Source: Actinoplanes solisilvae
GTDB taxonomy: Bacteria > Actinomycetota > Actinomycetes > Mycobacteriales > Micromonosporaceae
Length of the DNA stretch: 64,000 nt
NCBI RefSeq assembly: GCF_003999975.1
Contig: NZ_RJAC01000033.1
Location: forward strand, 1-64,000
Direction: 5' to 3'
Part shown: positions 17,401 through 24,663 of the stretch, piece after piece
Layout of the letters: the number at the start of each line of letters is the position of its first letter
Numbering within the stretch: position 1 is the first letter of the stretch
Position numbers and translations under genes: made by a program
Notes under the pieces: model-generated
The model's database searches: none
What the model saw: the letters and a program-made list of their open reading frames with translations, nothing else
Told to the model about the DNA's origin: nothing

Positions 17401-19690
17401 CCTGGCCCTGGTCGAGCACCTCGACACCGACGGCGCGAACCCCGGGTATCCGTACGGTCTGGCGGGCCTGCCGACGCTGGACGAGCTGGCCGGCGGGACC
17501 GGGAGCACACCCGCCGAGGTCGGCGCGGTCGTCGACGCCAGCATGCACGAGCTGCAGGACGTCAACGACGCGGTCGCCGACCTGGCCATGGCCGAGGCGG
17601 TGTATCAGACCGTACGGGGCAACCACGACCGCGCGGCCGGCACCCTCGACGCGTACGCCAAGGGCGCGTTCCCGCCGACGCCGGAGGTCGCGACGACACC
17701 ACGGTCCGGCAGCGCGCTCACCCACCGGATCGCCGTCCACCTGCCCGGGCAGACGACCCCACCGGCCGGTGCCGGTCCGCGGGCTCTCGGAGAACCGGCG
17801 CTCGACGCGTGGGCCGCGAGCCTGCTGCCACCGATGTCGGAGCTGACCGCCGTCGTGGTGCACACCGACCCGGACAGCGGGCTCGAAGTGACCCGTGAGT
17901 TCTCGATGGCCGATCTCGGGCTCCGGGCGGTCGATCTCGTCTACCTGGCCGGCGCAGGGACCGACGGCACCCTCCCCGGCCTCGACGGGCTGCTGCTGCA
18001 CCACGCCCGGCGCGACGATCCAGCCCTGCGAGACGACATCGCCCCGCGAGCGGCCTACCCTCCGGACGGCTCGCTGTTCGCCGCGATCCCACTGGTGGCG
18101 AGCGTCCGTGGGCTGATGCTCGGCGCCCGGCCGCTGCGCCCGACCGATCTGGAACTCAGCGGTGCCGCCGGGCGGGCCATGGACGCCGGCGTCGTCGTGC
18201 GCGCCGACAAGGCCGAGGCGGTCCTCGCCGCGCTCACCACGGGCGCGACCGCTCTGGGGACCCTCGCCACCGAGCTGGAGACCGCTGTCGGTGCCGGGGT
18301 GGACGACACGGTCGCGCTGACCGCCGCGCTGGCCGGGATCGACGGCTGGGTGACGGCGTACGGTGCCGCCGTCGACGGGGTGTGCCGGTTCGGGCTGCCG
18401 TCGATCGATCCGGGCCGGGCCGCCGACCGGGTACGCCCTCCGATGGCCGCGCTTCTGGACGCGATCGCCACCCTGGCCGTCTCGTGGCGGGGCAAGCGGG
18501 ACGCGTTCGCGGCGGTGATGGACGACTTCGACGCGCTTCCGCCGGCCGCGTCCGACGACGAGCGGTACGCCCTGCTGGTGCGGGCCGCCCGGACCGTGTC
18601 GACGACGGTGATCGCGCCCCTGCCGCCGGTGGCCGACCTGGTCATCGCCGTCCGCGACCTCGACGACGACCTGCGCGCGGCGATCGAGGAACTCGCCGGA
18701 CGGCCGACCGCCGAACCGCACCTCGGCGGCCTCCACGCGGCGGTGGCCGCGTTCGCCCCGGGCGTTCCCGCGTTCGACCCGCAGCCGTGGGACCTCACCA
18801 CGCACCAGGGCGCCGTCCTGTCCGCCGCCCGCGACCTGCTGCTCGCCGTCACGGCGGCGGTGGCCGACATCGACGCCCGGCTGGCCACCGCCCGCGGCCT
18901 GCTCGACCAGCTGCCCGGCACCCAGCCGGCCCGCGCGCCGGGACTGGTGCAGGACGCGGCCCGCGCCGTCCTCGGCGAGTCCTTCCTGCTGCTGCCCGAG
19001 TTCGCCCTGACCGCCGAGCGGCTGGCCGAGTGGGACAGCGCCTGGACCGGCCGCGACGCGCTGCTCGACCACCTGCGCGACGGCCCGGACGGTTCGCCGT
19101 TCCCGGTCGACGACTGGCTGCACGGTCTGGCCCGGGTGCGGGAGAAGGCCCACCACGCCGAACGGGTGCAGCTGCTCGGCGACCTCGAGCTCTCGCCGCT
19201 GCAGTTCCCGCACCGGGCGGCCGAGGGCTGGCTGGCCGACCGGTTGCCGCCCGAGGTCGGCCCGGGCGAGCACCTGCTCTACACCGTCCACACCGGACCG
19301 GGTGGGGAAATCGACGCGTCGGACCCGGGCCGGACGTACTCCGGGATCCTGGTCGACGAATGGGTCGAGACCGTGCCGGGGACCTCGGAGACCACCGGCC
19401 TGGCCTTCCACTACGACCGGCCGAGCTCGGAGCCGCCGCAGGTGCTGCTGCTGGTCACCCCACCCCGGTTCACCGGTGCCTGGCAGTGGGACGACCTGGT
19501 CGACACGCTCACCGAGACGCTCGACGCCGCCCGGATGCGCCTGGTCGAGCCGGACCAGGTGGCGGGAACCGGGCTGGCCAAATTCCTGCCCGCGGTGCTG
19601 TCGAGCGTCACCGTCTTCCCGATCACCGCGGCGCTGAACCTCTCCTACAACAACGCGGTCCAGGCCGTACTGGTCCGGGAGGACGGATGA
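14456..19690 (+). CDS. giant unrecognised protein, cluster gene 4
   Basis: The longest protein in the window at 1744 residues, without signal peptide or clear membrane helix. Distinct short motifs mark it: LLPVRLETRFG near residue 25, WVRVFPDDVLVDT near 45, AWTVDFDAAVAAGMGFR near 280, VPQGTPTNNT near 345 and RVGPQPYGILP near 470. The second half is alanine- and leucine-rich and helical (about 850-1550). The tail ends with LSYNNAVQAVLV. I have no family name to offer. The motif spacing suggests a multi-domain structural protein rather than an enzyme with a known catalytic signature. The last four bases (ATGA) overlap the next start, so gene 5 is translationally coupled to it. Confidence 0.7.
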   Translation: MDPVNTDPTTAIAQLPDTHPFLLLPVRLETRFGTAEDGRRQLWVRVFPDDVLVDTFDPTIAAVELANLRLFWTAWWRARGTDAGRRAAWRSLATSHGSGRARWLIDQYAPVNPDAEPTTADGDHVLVITPPAPVAAADQPAIAAYFTAVWQATTEQAGTARTALDTALGATRAAEVVATLQPVNIADPAVARAEGMVVHVAFLDLPPDPPTTDLVWTQAARAWLLPERFVLLASGPGGTTGPILGEPIPAELQVGPDPSQGADGLALDENGDLTIPDAMAWTVDFDAAVAAGMGFRLDLDDGQARNGFDRIVVLGVRLADDPERGATGLETLIRHHQSSRKALALVPQGTPTNNTDDQSSGYTWWDDPDRAYDDYFVRDTADDPADWRLRTDGRWLAGLLGVDRTILHRSPGYFGTDLATARAMNTALWPATLGYFLDRMMAPLVPAETVRSVRELFIRFVLGGGVAPAIRVGPQPYGILPATAWSRAQWFLDLGGGGPDRAAADGPVDLLPGLFRLIEAAVPTWRRLAAGVAHVGPDTPDPQQTLLDIVGLHPASAEFHQRYAETFDEIVNLLAFVPGSPQADAARTVRGYVQDGLRVLASLGIETPAEGRYPQILDRLFLDTPSLLRGGLVEPLTGLRADGLNYLQWLASAARTSHDALRRQAGFTDDVPPAALLYLLTRHALDLGYVDTGFDLLDLSTADRVEPRFLHVADAETDTPSSWRHLYRPAEAVTGDSGLLLGEFIPRMLDELRPYLNEQIAAVERLATVAPAGLERALVDHLDTCSYRLDAWRGGLTALQLAFMRGDDGVRDDSRRGVLIGAYGWLEDVRPRGGTEPVELPPELATVFQRTGDAKLTRAPGNEGHLHAPSLDHAVTAAILRAGHLANASAAQPEILDIDLTSARVRVALSVIDGVRSGQSLGALLGYRLERALHDHDGLFLDRLIDRLRRLFPLAGNRQASTATDDPAVPVTAVEARNVVDGLALVEHLDTDGANPGYPYGLAGLPTLDELAGGTGSTPAEVGAVVDASMHELQDVNDAVADLAMAEAVYQTVRGNHDRAAGTLDAYAKGAFPPTPEVATTPRSGSALTHRIAVHLPGQTTPPAGAGPRALGEPALDAWAASLLPPMSELTAVVVHTDPDSGLEVTREFSMADLGLRAVDLVYLAGAGTDGTLPGLDGLLLHHARRDDPALRDDIAPRAAYPPDGSLFAAIPLVASVRGLMLGARPLRPTDLELSGAAGRAMDAGVVVRADKAEAVLAALTTGATALGTLATELETAVGAGVDDTVALTAALAGIDGWVTAYGAAVDGVCRFGLPSIDPGRAADRVRPPMAALLDAIATLAVSWRGKRDAFAAVMDDFDALPPAASDDERYALLVRAARTVSTTVIAPLPPVADLVIAVRDLDDDLRAAIEELAGRPTAEPHLGGLHAAVAAFAPGVPAFDPQPWDLTTHQGAVLSAARDLLLAVTAAVADIDARLATARGLLDQLPGTQPARAPGLVQDAARAVLGESFLLLPEFALTAERLAEWDSAWTGRDALLDHLRDGPDGSPFPVDDWLHGLARVREKAHHAERVQLLGDLELSPLQFPHRAAEGWLADRLPPEVGPGEHLLYTVHTGPGGEIDASDPGRTYSGILVDEWVETVPGTSETTGLAFHYDRPSSEPPQVLLLVTPPRFTGAWQWDDLVDTLTETLDAARMRLVEPDQVAGTGLAKFLPAVLSSVTVFPITAALNLSYNNAVQAVLVREDG

Positions 19691-21504
19691 AGAAGTACGA
19701 CGCGATCGACGACATCGCCGCCGTGATCGTCGACCGTTCCGAGGTCATCCCCACGGTCGTACGGTGGAACCGGCTGGAGGGGCGGCCCCGCGCCGACGAC
19801 TTCGGGCGGGCGCTGCGCGCCGAGGTGCGCGACCCGCTGTGGATGCTCGGCCGGCAGTGGCAGGTCGGCGAGTTCCGGGGCGACGACGCCGGTTCGCCGG
19901 TGACCGCCCGTCTCAGCTGGGTCAGCGACCCCGTGACCACACTGCACACCGGCGGTGGCGCCGACCTGACCCTGGACGGCACCGCGCCGCTGGAGACGCT
20001 GCTCGAACAGCGGCCGATCCCGGCGGCCGTCGGCGGGCACCCGATCTCGCTCGACATCCGGCTCGCGGCCGGGCGCCGGTGGGTCAAACTGTTGCGGGCG
20101 GCCGGGCTCGACGGCCTCGAGGACGAGTTCCGCATCGGGTATCCGGTGACCGCCCCCGATCCGGTCGCCGAGGACGACTACGTGGTCACCGCGCATCCGC
20201 CGGTGTGGCAGACCTTCGCCGCGGTCGCCGGCCGGGTGGTCGACGGGTACGACCTCTACCTGCACCTGACCGCCGATCCCGGGAACCGGCCGAGCGACGG
20301 CCTGGGCCTCACCGAACCGGACGGGGACGCCGTGAACGCGCTCGGCCCCGGCTTCGTCGCCTGGTTCGCCCGGCTCTTCCACCGGCCGGCCGGTCCCGCC
20401 GAGGACTCCTGGGCGCCGCCGCACCTCGAGTACGCGGCCGGGCTGACCGTCGACGCGAGCGGCGACGGCAGCGCGACCCTGGTCGCCGACGAGCACCACG
20501 GCGGGCCGCTCGACTGGTACAGCGTGGACGCCACCGGCACCGGCGGACCGGCTGATCCGGCCGACCGGCGTACGGTCAGCGGCTTCCTGCCCACCGGCGC
20601 GCGCTTCGACGGCATGCCGAACACCCGGTGGTGGACGTTCGAGGAGGGCCGCGTCAACTTCGGCGACGTCCAGCCCGACACGACCGACCTGGCGAAGCTG
20701 CTGCTGGTCGAATTCGGGCTGGTCTACGGCAACGACTGGTTCCTGGCGCCGTTGACGGCCCCGGCCGGCGCGGTCACCCGGGTCGAGGGGCTCGCCGTCA
20801 CCAACGTCTTCGGCGAGCGCCTCTGGATCGAGCCGGCCGCGGCGCGGGACGAGTCGTGGCGCCGGTGGTCGATGTTCGGCACCACCGATCGCCGTGGCGG
20901 CATCGCCCCGGGCCTGGTGCTGCTGCCGACGGCGCCGGGCGTGCTGGAGGGCGCCACGGACGAGCGGGTGCTGTTCGTGCGGGACGAGGTGGCCAACCTG
21001 GTCTGGGCGATCGAGACGACCGTGCCGATGCCGGACGGGTCGTCGCGGCGGGGACGGGAGGCGGCGACCGAGCTGCATCGCCGCTATCAGGACGCGCTCG
21101 CCGCGGGCACACCGGGCGAGCCGCCCAACGACGCACCGGTCCACTATCGGCTGGCGACCTCGGTCGATGAGAACTGGATCCCGTTCATCGGGGTGCACAT
21201 CCCGGGCGACGTACGGGAGATTCAGCTGCGCCGGGCGTCCATGCCGCGCCTGCTGGCCGGAGCCACGGGAACGCCGGAGCGGGTGCGGCCGCGCACCACC
21301 GTGCTGCGACCCGGGCTGGACGGCGAGGTGCCGGAGCCGTACCTGGTCTTCGAGGAGGAGGTCAGCCGGGCCGGGGAGTCCGTCTCCTGCGGCTGGCGAC
21401 GCGCGCGGGGGACGGACGGGCGGGTGCATTTGTGGCGGGGCATGCGGCGGCAGGCCGGGCGCGGGGAGGCGTCGAGCGGGCTGGCCTTCGACCGGGCGGT
21501 GTAA
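19687..21504 (+). CDS. unrecognised protein with WMLGRQWQ motif, cluster gene 5
   Basis: A 605-residue soluble protein starting at ATG 19687 inside the stop of gene 4. A much longer open frame runs upstream in the same phase, but it overlaps gene 4 and lacks a ribosome-binding site. Striking motifs are DPLWMLGRQWQVGEF (residues 49-63) followed by GDDAGSPV, TRWWTFEEGRVNFGDV near 315 and LLLVEFGLVYGNDWF near 340. The C-terminus is rich in arginine (RARGTDGRVHLWRGMRRQ). Tryptophan-rich conserved stretches like these usually mean a fixed fold or binding surface. No catalytic signature is visible. It ends the cluster; a small GCTGAT/ATCAGC hairpin follows at 21510-21523. Confidence 0.7.
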   Translation: MKKYDAIDDIAAVIVDRSEVIPTVVRWNRLEGRPRADDFGRALRAEVRDPLWMLGRQWQVGEFRGDDAGSPVTARLSWVSDPVTTLHTGGGADLTLDGTAPLETLLEQRPIPAAVGGHPISLDIRLAAGRRWVKLLRAAGLDGLEDEFRIGYPVTAPDPVAEDDYVVTAHPPVWQTFAAVAGRVVDGYDLYLHLTADPGNRPSDGLGLTEPDGDAVNALGPGFVAWFARLFHRPAGPAEDSWAPPHLEYAAGLTVDASGDGSATLVADEHHGGPLDWYSVDATGTGGPADPADRRTVSGFLPTGARFDGMPNTRWWTFEEGRVNFGDVQPDTTDLAKLLLVEFGLVYGNDWFLAPLTAPAGAVTRVEGLAVTNVFGERLWIEPAAARDESWRRWSMFGTTDRRGGIAPGLVLLPTAPGVLEGATDERVLFVRDEVANLVWAIETTVPMPDGSSRRGREAATELHRRYQDALAAGTPGEPPNDAPVHYRLATSVDENWIPFIGVHIPGDVREIQLRRASMPRLLAGATGTPERVRPRTTVLRPGLDGEVPEPYLVFEEEVSRAGESVSCGWRRARGTDGRVHLWRGMRRQAGRGEASSGLAFDRAV

Positions 21505-21518
21505 CGGGGGCTGATCTA

Positions 21519-22048
21519 TCAGCGGCTGTGTTGGGCTCGGGCGCGTTCCAGGTGGATCTCGGCGAGCGTCTGTGGCGACATGCCTCCCCGGCGTGGGCGG
21601 CCGTCCTCGACGAAGTCCGGGCCGAGCAGTTCGCGGGGTGGAAGACGACGGTGTCGGGTTGTGCGGGTGACAGCGCGATCCACGAACGGCTGCCGACGTA
21701 ATCGATCAACCTGTCCCACAGCCCTCGCAGGTCGTCCTCGTCGTCCGGGAAGGTCTCGGCCGCCACCTCGGTCAGCAGCGGCGCCAGGACGTGCCGGAAG
21801 AAGTCGAAACTCAGCCGGCGGGGCACGACGCCCGCGCGGACGACCCAGCGCAGGCGTACGTCCTCGATCCGGCCGATCACCCGCTCGACGAGGTAGGGCA
21901 TCGACGCCTGCGGACCGACCAGCTGGTCGGGGGTGATGCCCGGATCGGTCCCCAGCAGGTCGGCGACGAGCGCCAACGTGAACGGCACACCGGCCGCACG
22001 GTCCATGGCCGCTCTGATGAGATCGAGGTCAGTGATGCCGCGAACAAC
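21519..22048 (-). pseudogene. C-terminal relic of a STAND/AAA-type NTPase
   Basis: On the minus strand the frame reads GITDLDLIRAAM, then GVPFTLALVADLL, then YLVERVIGRIEDVRLRWVV and VVPRRLSFDFFRHVLAPL. This is the winged-helix region that follows the P-loop part of STAND-type ATPases. After VVFHP (about 21635) the frame must shift by one to continue PRELLGPDFVEDGRP and reach the stop at 21519. No Walker A or B motif remains upstream, where the sequence runs into an unrelated small gene. I read it as a truncated, frameshifted remnant. The family call rests on pattern similarity only. Confidence 0.55.
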
Positions 22049-22490
22049 GGTCGACGATGGCCCGCAGTTCTGTCGCGTACAGATCGATCAGTGGCCGCAT
22101 CGCCTTCGTGCCCGTTTGCCGGACGGTGCTGTAGAGCCGGGCCGCGACAGCCTGGTGACGTGGGTCGGGGCTGTCGGCTAGCGCCAGGTCGAGAATCGTG
22201 CGCACGCGCCGGCCCTCGTGCATGTAGTAGCCGGGCGGCCGTCTGCCGTTCACGGTGCGGCACAGCAGCACCATGAACACTCGATCACGCCAGTCGAAAT
22301 CCACCTCGACGGTGATCGATCCGACGACGTACACGAGGGTGGTGCCCAAATTGCCGTCGTCCACTTTCGGTGCTCGTCCGGCGTGCGTGGCGAGAAAGTC
22401 GAAGGACTCCCGCGCATACGCCACGAGCGAGTCACGGCTTTCCGTCTCGTCGGTCACGGCCACACCCACCACGGTAGGGACGCGCGGCAA
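22029..22490 (-). CDS. hypothetical protein
   Basis: A 153-residue soluble protein I cannot assign. It is acidic and helical at the start (SLVAYARESFDFLATH). A strand pair follows (LGTTLVYVVGSITVEVDFDW, then RVFMVLLCRTVNGRRPPGYY) and the C-terminal part is helical. The pattern is that of the small immunity-like or DUF proteins common in actinomycetes, but no motif is diagnostic. The start may be internal: a GTG at the VTDETES position would give about 142 residues. It is followed on the same strand by the NTPase relic, so it may once have been part of a longer gene unit. Confidence 0.55.
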   Translation of the reverse strand: MPRVPTVVGVAVTDETESRDSLVAYARESFDFLATHAGRAPKVDDGNLGTTLVYVVGSITVEVDFDWRDRVFMVLLCRTVNGRRPPGYYMHEGRRVRTILDLALADSPDPRHQAVAARLYSTVRQTGTKAMRPLIDLYATELRAIVDRCSRHH

Positions 22491-23255
22491 TCAGACGTAT
22501 TGGGTGCCCAGCCGCGCCACCATCGCCACGACCACAACCACCAGGACCACGCGTACGAAGCCCGCGCCGCGCTTGAGGGCGGTGCGCGCGCCGAAGCGGG
22601 CGCCGATGATGTTGCAGACGGCCATCGCCAGGCCGAGCTTCCACAGCACGTGGCCGCCCGCGGCGAAGACCAGCAGGGCGCCGAGGTTCGTACCGGCGTT
22701 GAGGATCTTCGCGGTGGCCGAGCTGGCCACGAAGTCGAGGCCGAGCACGGCGGTGAACGTGATGATCAGGAACGTGCCGGTGCCGGGGCCGAAGACACCG
22801 TCGTAGAAGGCGATCACCGTGCCGGCCAGCAGGAGCGCGGCGATGCGGCGACGCCAGGTGCGGGACGGCTCGCTGACCACGACGCCGAAGGACGGGCGAG
22901 CGACGATGAAAGCCAGGACCAGGAGCAGAAGCACCAGTACGGCGGGCCGGAAGTAGGCGGCCGGAATGTGCGAGGCGGCCAGCGCGCCGGTCGCGGCGAA
23001 CACGACGGCCAGGGCGGCGGCGGGGCCGGCCAGCCGCCAATCGATTTTCGTGCGACGGGCGTACGTGATGGCGGCTGTTGTCGTGCCGCAGATGCTGGCG
23101 ACCTTGTTGGTGCCGAGGGCGGTCACGGGCGGCAGGTTCGGCAGACCGAGCAGCAGGGCGGGTACGAGCAGCAGCCCGCCGCCCCCGACGACCGCGTCGA
23201 CCCAGCCGGCCGCGGCCGCGACGAGCAGGAGCAGGACGATGTAGTGCCATTCCAC
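22491..23255 (-). CDS. TSUP (TauE/SafE) family transporter
   Basis: A 254-residue integral membrane protein with about eight hydrophobic helices. It carries the TSUP N-terminal signature: GWVDAVVGGGGLLLVPALL, then TALGTNKVASICGT, repeated weakly in the second half (FYDGVFGPGTGTFLI). The family exports or imports sulfite, sulfoacetate and related organosulfur anions. The start is GTG at 23255, which has AAGGAG nine bases upstream. The longer frame to 23849 runs antisense through the neighbouring CGNR gene and is not real. It is divergent from that regulator, which may control it. Confidence 0.88.
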   Translation of the reverse strand: MEWHYIVLLLLVAAAAGWVDAVVGGGGLLLVPALLLGLPNLPPVTALGTNKVASICGTTTAAITYARRTKIDWRLAGPAAALAVVFAATGALAASHIPAAYFRPAVLVLLLLVLAFIVARPSFGVVVSEPSRTWRRRIAALLLAGTVIAFYDGVFGPGTGTFLIITFTAVLGLDFVASSATAKILNAGTNLGALLVFAAGGHVLWKLGLAMAVCNIIGARFGARTALKRGAGFVRVVLVVVVVAMVARLGTQYV

Positions 23256-23303
23256 GGTGGTTCTCTCCTTCAAGATCACCGTGGATTCTGGTGTAATGCC
23301 TTT

Positions 23304-23825
23304 GTGCATCTCAACCCTTACGGCGAGGGTGCGGTTCGGCTGGCCCTGTCGCTGGCGACCGACCCGCCGCCGGCCGACGACGCGCTGGTGGCCCGCTGTC
23401 ACGCCTTTGACCTGGTCATCGACCGGCCGGTGACGGTTCACGACCGGCCGGCGACCGCCGAGTTCCTGGCCGAATGGCTCGGGGTGATCGACGCCACGTC
23501 CCCGGCCGAACGCGCCGAGCGCCTCAACGGGCTGCTGCGCTTCGCCTCGGCCTATCCGCGCCTGACCGACCACGCCGACAGCGGCTGGCACCTGCACTAC
23601 CGCGACCTGGACCAGCCACTGGCCGCGCAACTGCGCACCCTGATCAGCGTCGGCACGGCCCTGCACCTGGCCGGCCGGGGAATCCACCGCCTCGGCCGCT
23701 GCGCCGCCGACGGCTGCACCACCCCGTACGCCGACTTCAGCCGCACGGGCCGGCAGGCCTACTGCTCCTCCGCGTGCGGCAACCGCTCCGCCGTCCGCCG
23801 CCACCGCGCCCGCCAGAACGCCTGA
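23304..23825 (+). CDS. ABATE/CGNR zinc-finger regulator
   Basis: A 173-residue protein. The N-terminal ABATE domain begins HLNPYGEGAVRLALSLA. The C-terminal CGNR zinc finger has Cys ligands in GRCAADGCTTPYADFS and AYCSSACGNRSAVRRHR. Proteins of this type are putative DNA-binding stress-response regulators of actinomycetes. I start it at GTG 23304, because the family begins exactly at this Leu-Asn-x-Tyr-Gly stretch. Everything upstream in the same frame is antisense to the TSUP transporter. Only 48 bases separate the two divergent starts, so shared control is likely. Confidence 0.88.
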   Translation: MHLNPYGEGAVRLALSLATDPPPADDALVARCHAFDLVIDRPVTVHDRPATAEFLAEWLGVIDATSPAERAERLNGLLRFASAYPRLTDHADSGWHLHYRDLDQPLAAQLRTLISVGTALHLAGRGIHRLGRCAADGCTTPYADFSRTGRQAYCSSACGNRSAVRRHRARQNA

Positions 23826-23840
23826 CCCCGGCCGGGACCG

Positions 23841-23963
23841 GCGGAGCAACCGCCGGCACGTGCGTCCCGGCCGGGCTCAGGCGGAGCAACCATCACCGGG
23901 CGGCGGAGCAATCCGCTACCGGGCGGCGGAGCAACCCGCTACCGGGCGGCGAAGCGACTCGCC
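23841..23963. repeat. short tandem repeat, about 23-base unit
   Basis: Two full 23-base units abut at 23903-23925 and 23926-23948, each beginning GCGGAGCAA and ending ACCGGGCG. A 22-base variant precedes them at 23881-23902, and decayed copies lie at 23841 (GCGGAGCAACCGCCGG) and from 23949 (GCGAAGCGACTCGCC). Units touch directly, with no spacers. The stretch fills the gap between the convergent CGNR gene and the small secreted protein gene. It may be a slippage-generated array or a 3'-end structured element. Confidence 0.8.
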
Positions 23964-23983
23964 GCCGCCATCGAAGCGCGAGC

Positions 23984-24451
23984 TCAACTCACTCGGGGCT
24001 GGCCCTTCACGCGGAAGCAGGCCGTGCCCGCGTTCGCGTAACCCTCGCCGCGGTTGTCGACCCAGATGCGCACGCAGTACTTCCCGGCGGGGACATTGTC
24101 GTAGATGCTGATCACCTCGGACGCCCCGGCCGCGACGAAGGCGCCGCACGGAACCGCCGCAGTGTCGCGGTTGAAGCCGCCGCCCGATCGGTAGAGCTGC
24201 ACGTGCGCGTTGCAGCCGACGAAGCTCGGAAAGTCGACCTCGGTCTCGGTCGAGCCGATCTTGTCGGCTGTCACCCGCACGTAGTTGAGGTAGAGCCCGC
24301 TGCCGGACGCCTTGAAGTGAGTTTGGAACTGACTGCCGTAGACCGAACCGGTGACGTTCCCGGTGGCGCCCGCGCTGGCCGGCGCGGCCAGACCGAGAAT
24401 CACGGCGCCGAAGGCCGCTGCGGCGAGGGCGAGGCGAGACGTGCGGTACAT
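23984..24451 (-). CDS. small secreted protein
   Basis: A 155-residue protein with a clear Sec signal peptide (LALAAAAFGAVILGLAAPASA, cleavage after the second ASA at about residue 27). The mature part is about 125 residues, beta-rich, with four cysteines (in GCNAHV, VPCGAF, YCVRIW and ACFRVKG) that can form two disulfides. I do not recognise a family. Such small disulfide-bonded exported proteins are frequent in actinomycetes and their roles vary. It stands alone, convergent with the CGNR gene. Confidence 0.75.
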   Translation of the reverse strand: MYRTSRLALAAAAFGAVILGLAAPASAGATGNVTGSVYGSQFQTHFKASGSGLYLNYVRVTADKIGSTETEVDFPSFVGCNAHVQLYRSGGGFNRDTAAVPCGAFVAAGASEVISIYDNVPAGKYCVRIWVDNRGEGYANAGTACFRVKGQPRVS

Positions 24452-24663
24452 GGCTTTCTCCGTTCGTCAGGGGGAGCTGATGCCACCACCACGGGCCTCG
24501 GGACAGTCAGGTTCACGGAAATCTTCACGAATGTCGCGCGGGACTTCAGCGCCCCCACGCGCCTCACGCCTTCGTCCGACATTTCGGATACATGACGTTT
24601 TGCCGAGAATCATTCGCGATAGTGGGAGGACAGCGCAGAAGCGACGCACAGTACGGAGACGAC

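Noticed and set aside
18382..19686. 435-codon upstream extension of cluster gene 5
   Set aside because: It lies wholly within gene 4 in another frame, is Arg/Pro-rich and lacks a ribosome-binding site; ATG 19687 at the ATGA overlap is the real start.
5560..21504. Contractile injection system or prophage tail cluster
   Set aside because: No sheath, tube, baseplate, LysM or AAA+ gene is recognisable in the unit; I keep it as unknown.
22218..23303. Long N-terminal extension of the CGNR regulator
   Set aside because: It is antisense to the TSUP transporter, and the ABATE domain begins exactly at GTG 23304.
23841..23963. CRISPR array
   Set aside because: The repeated units touch without spacers, are imperfect, and no cas gene is near.
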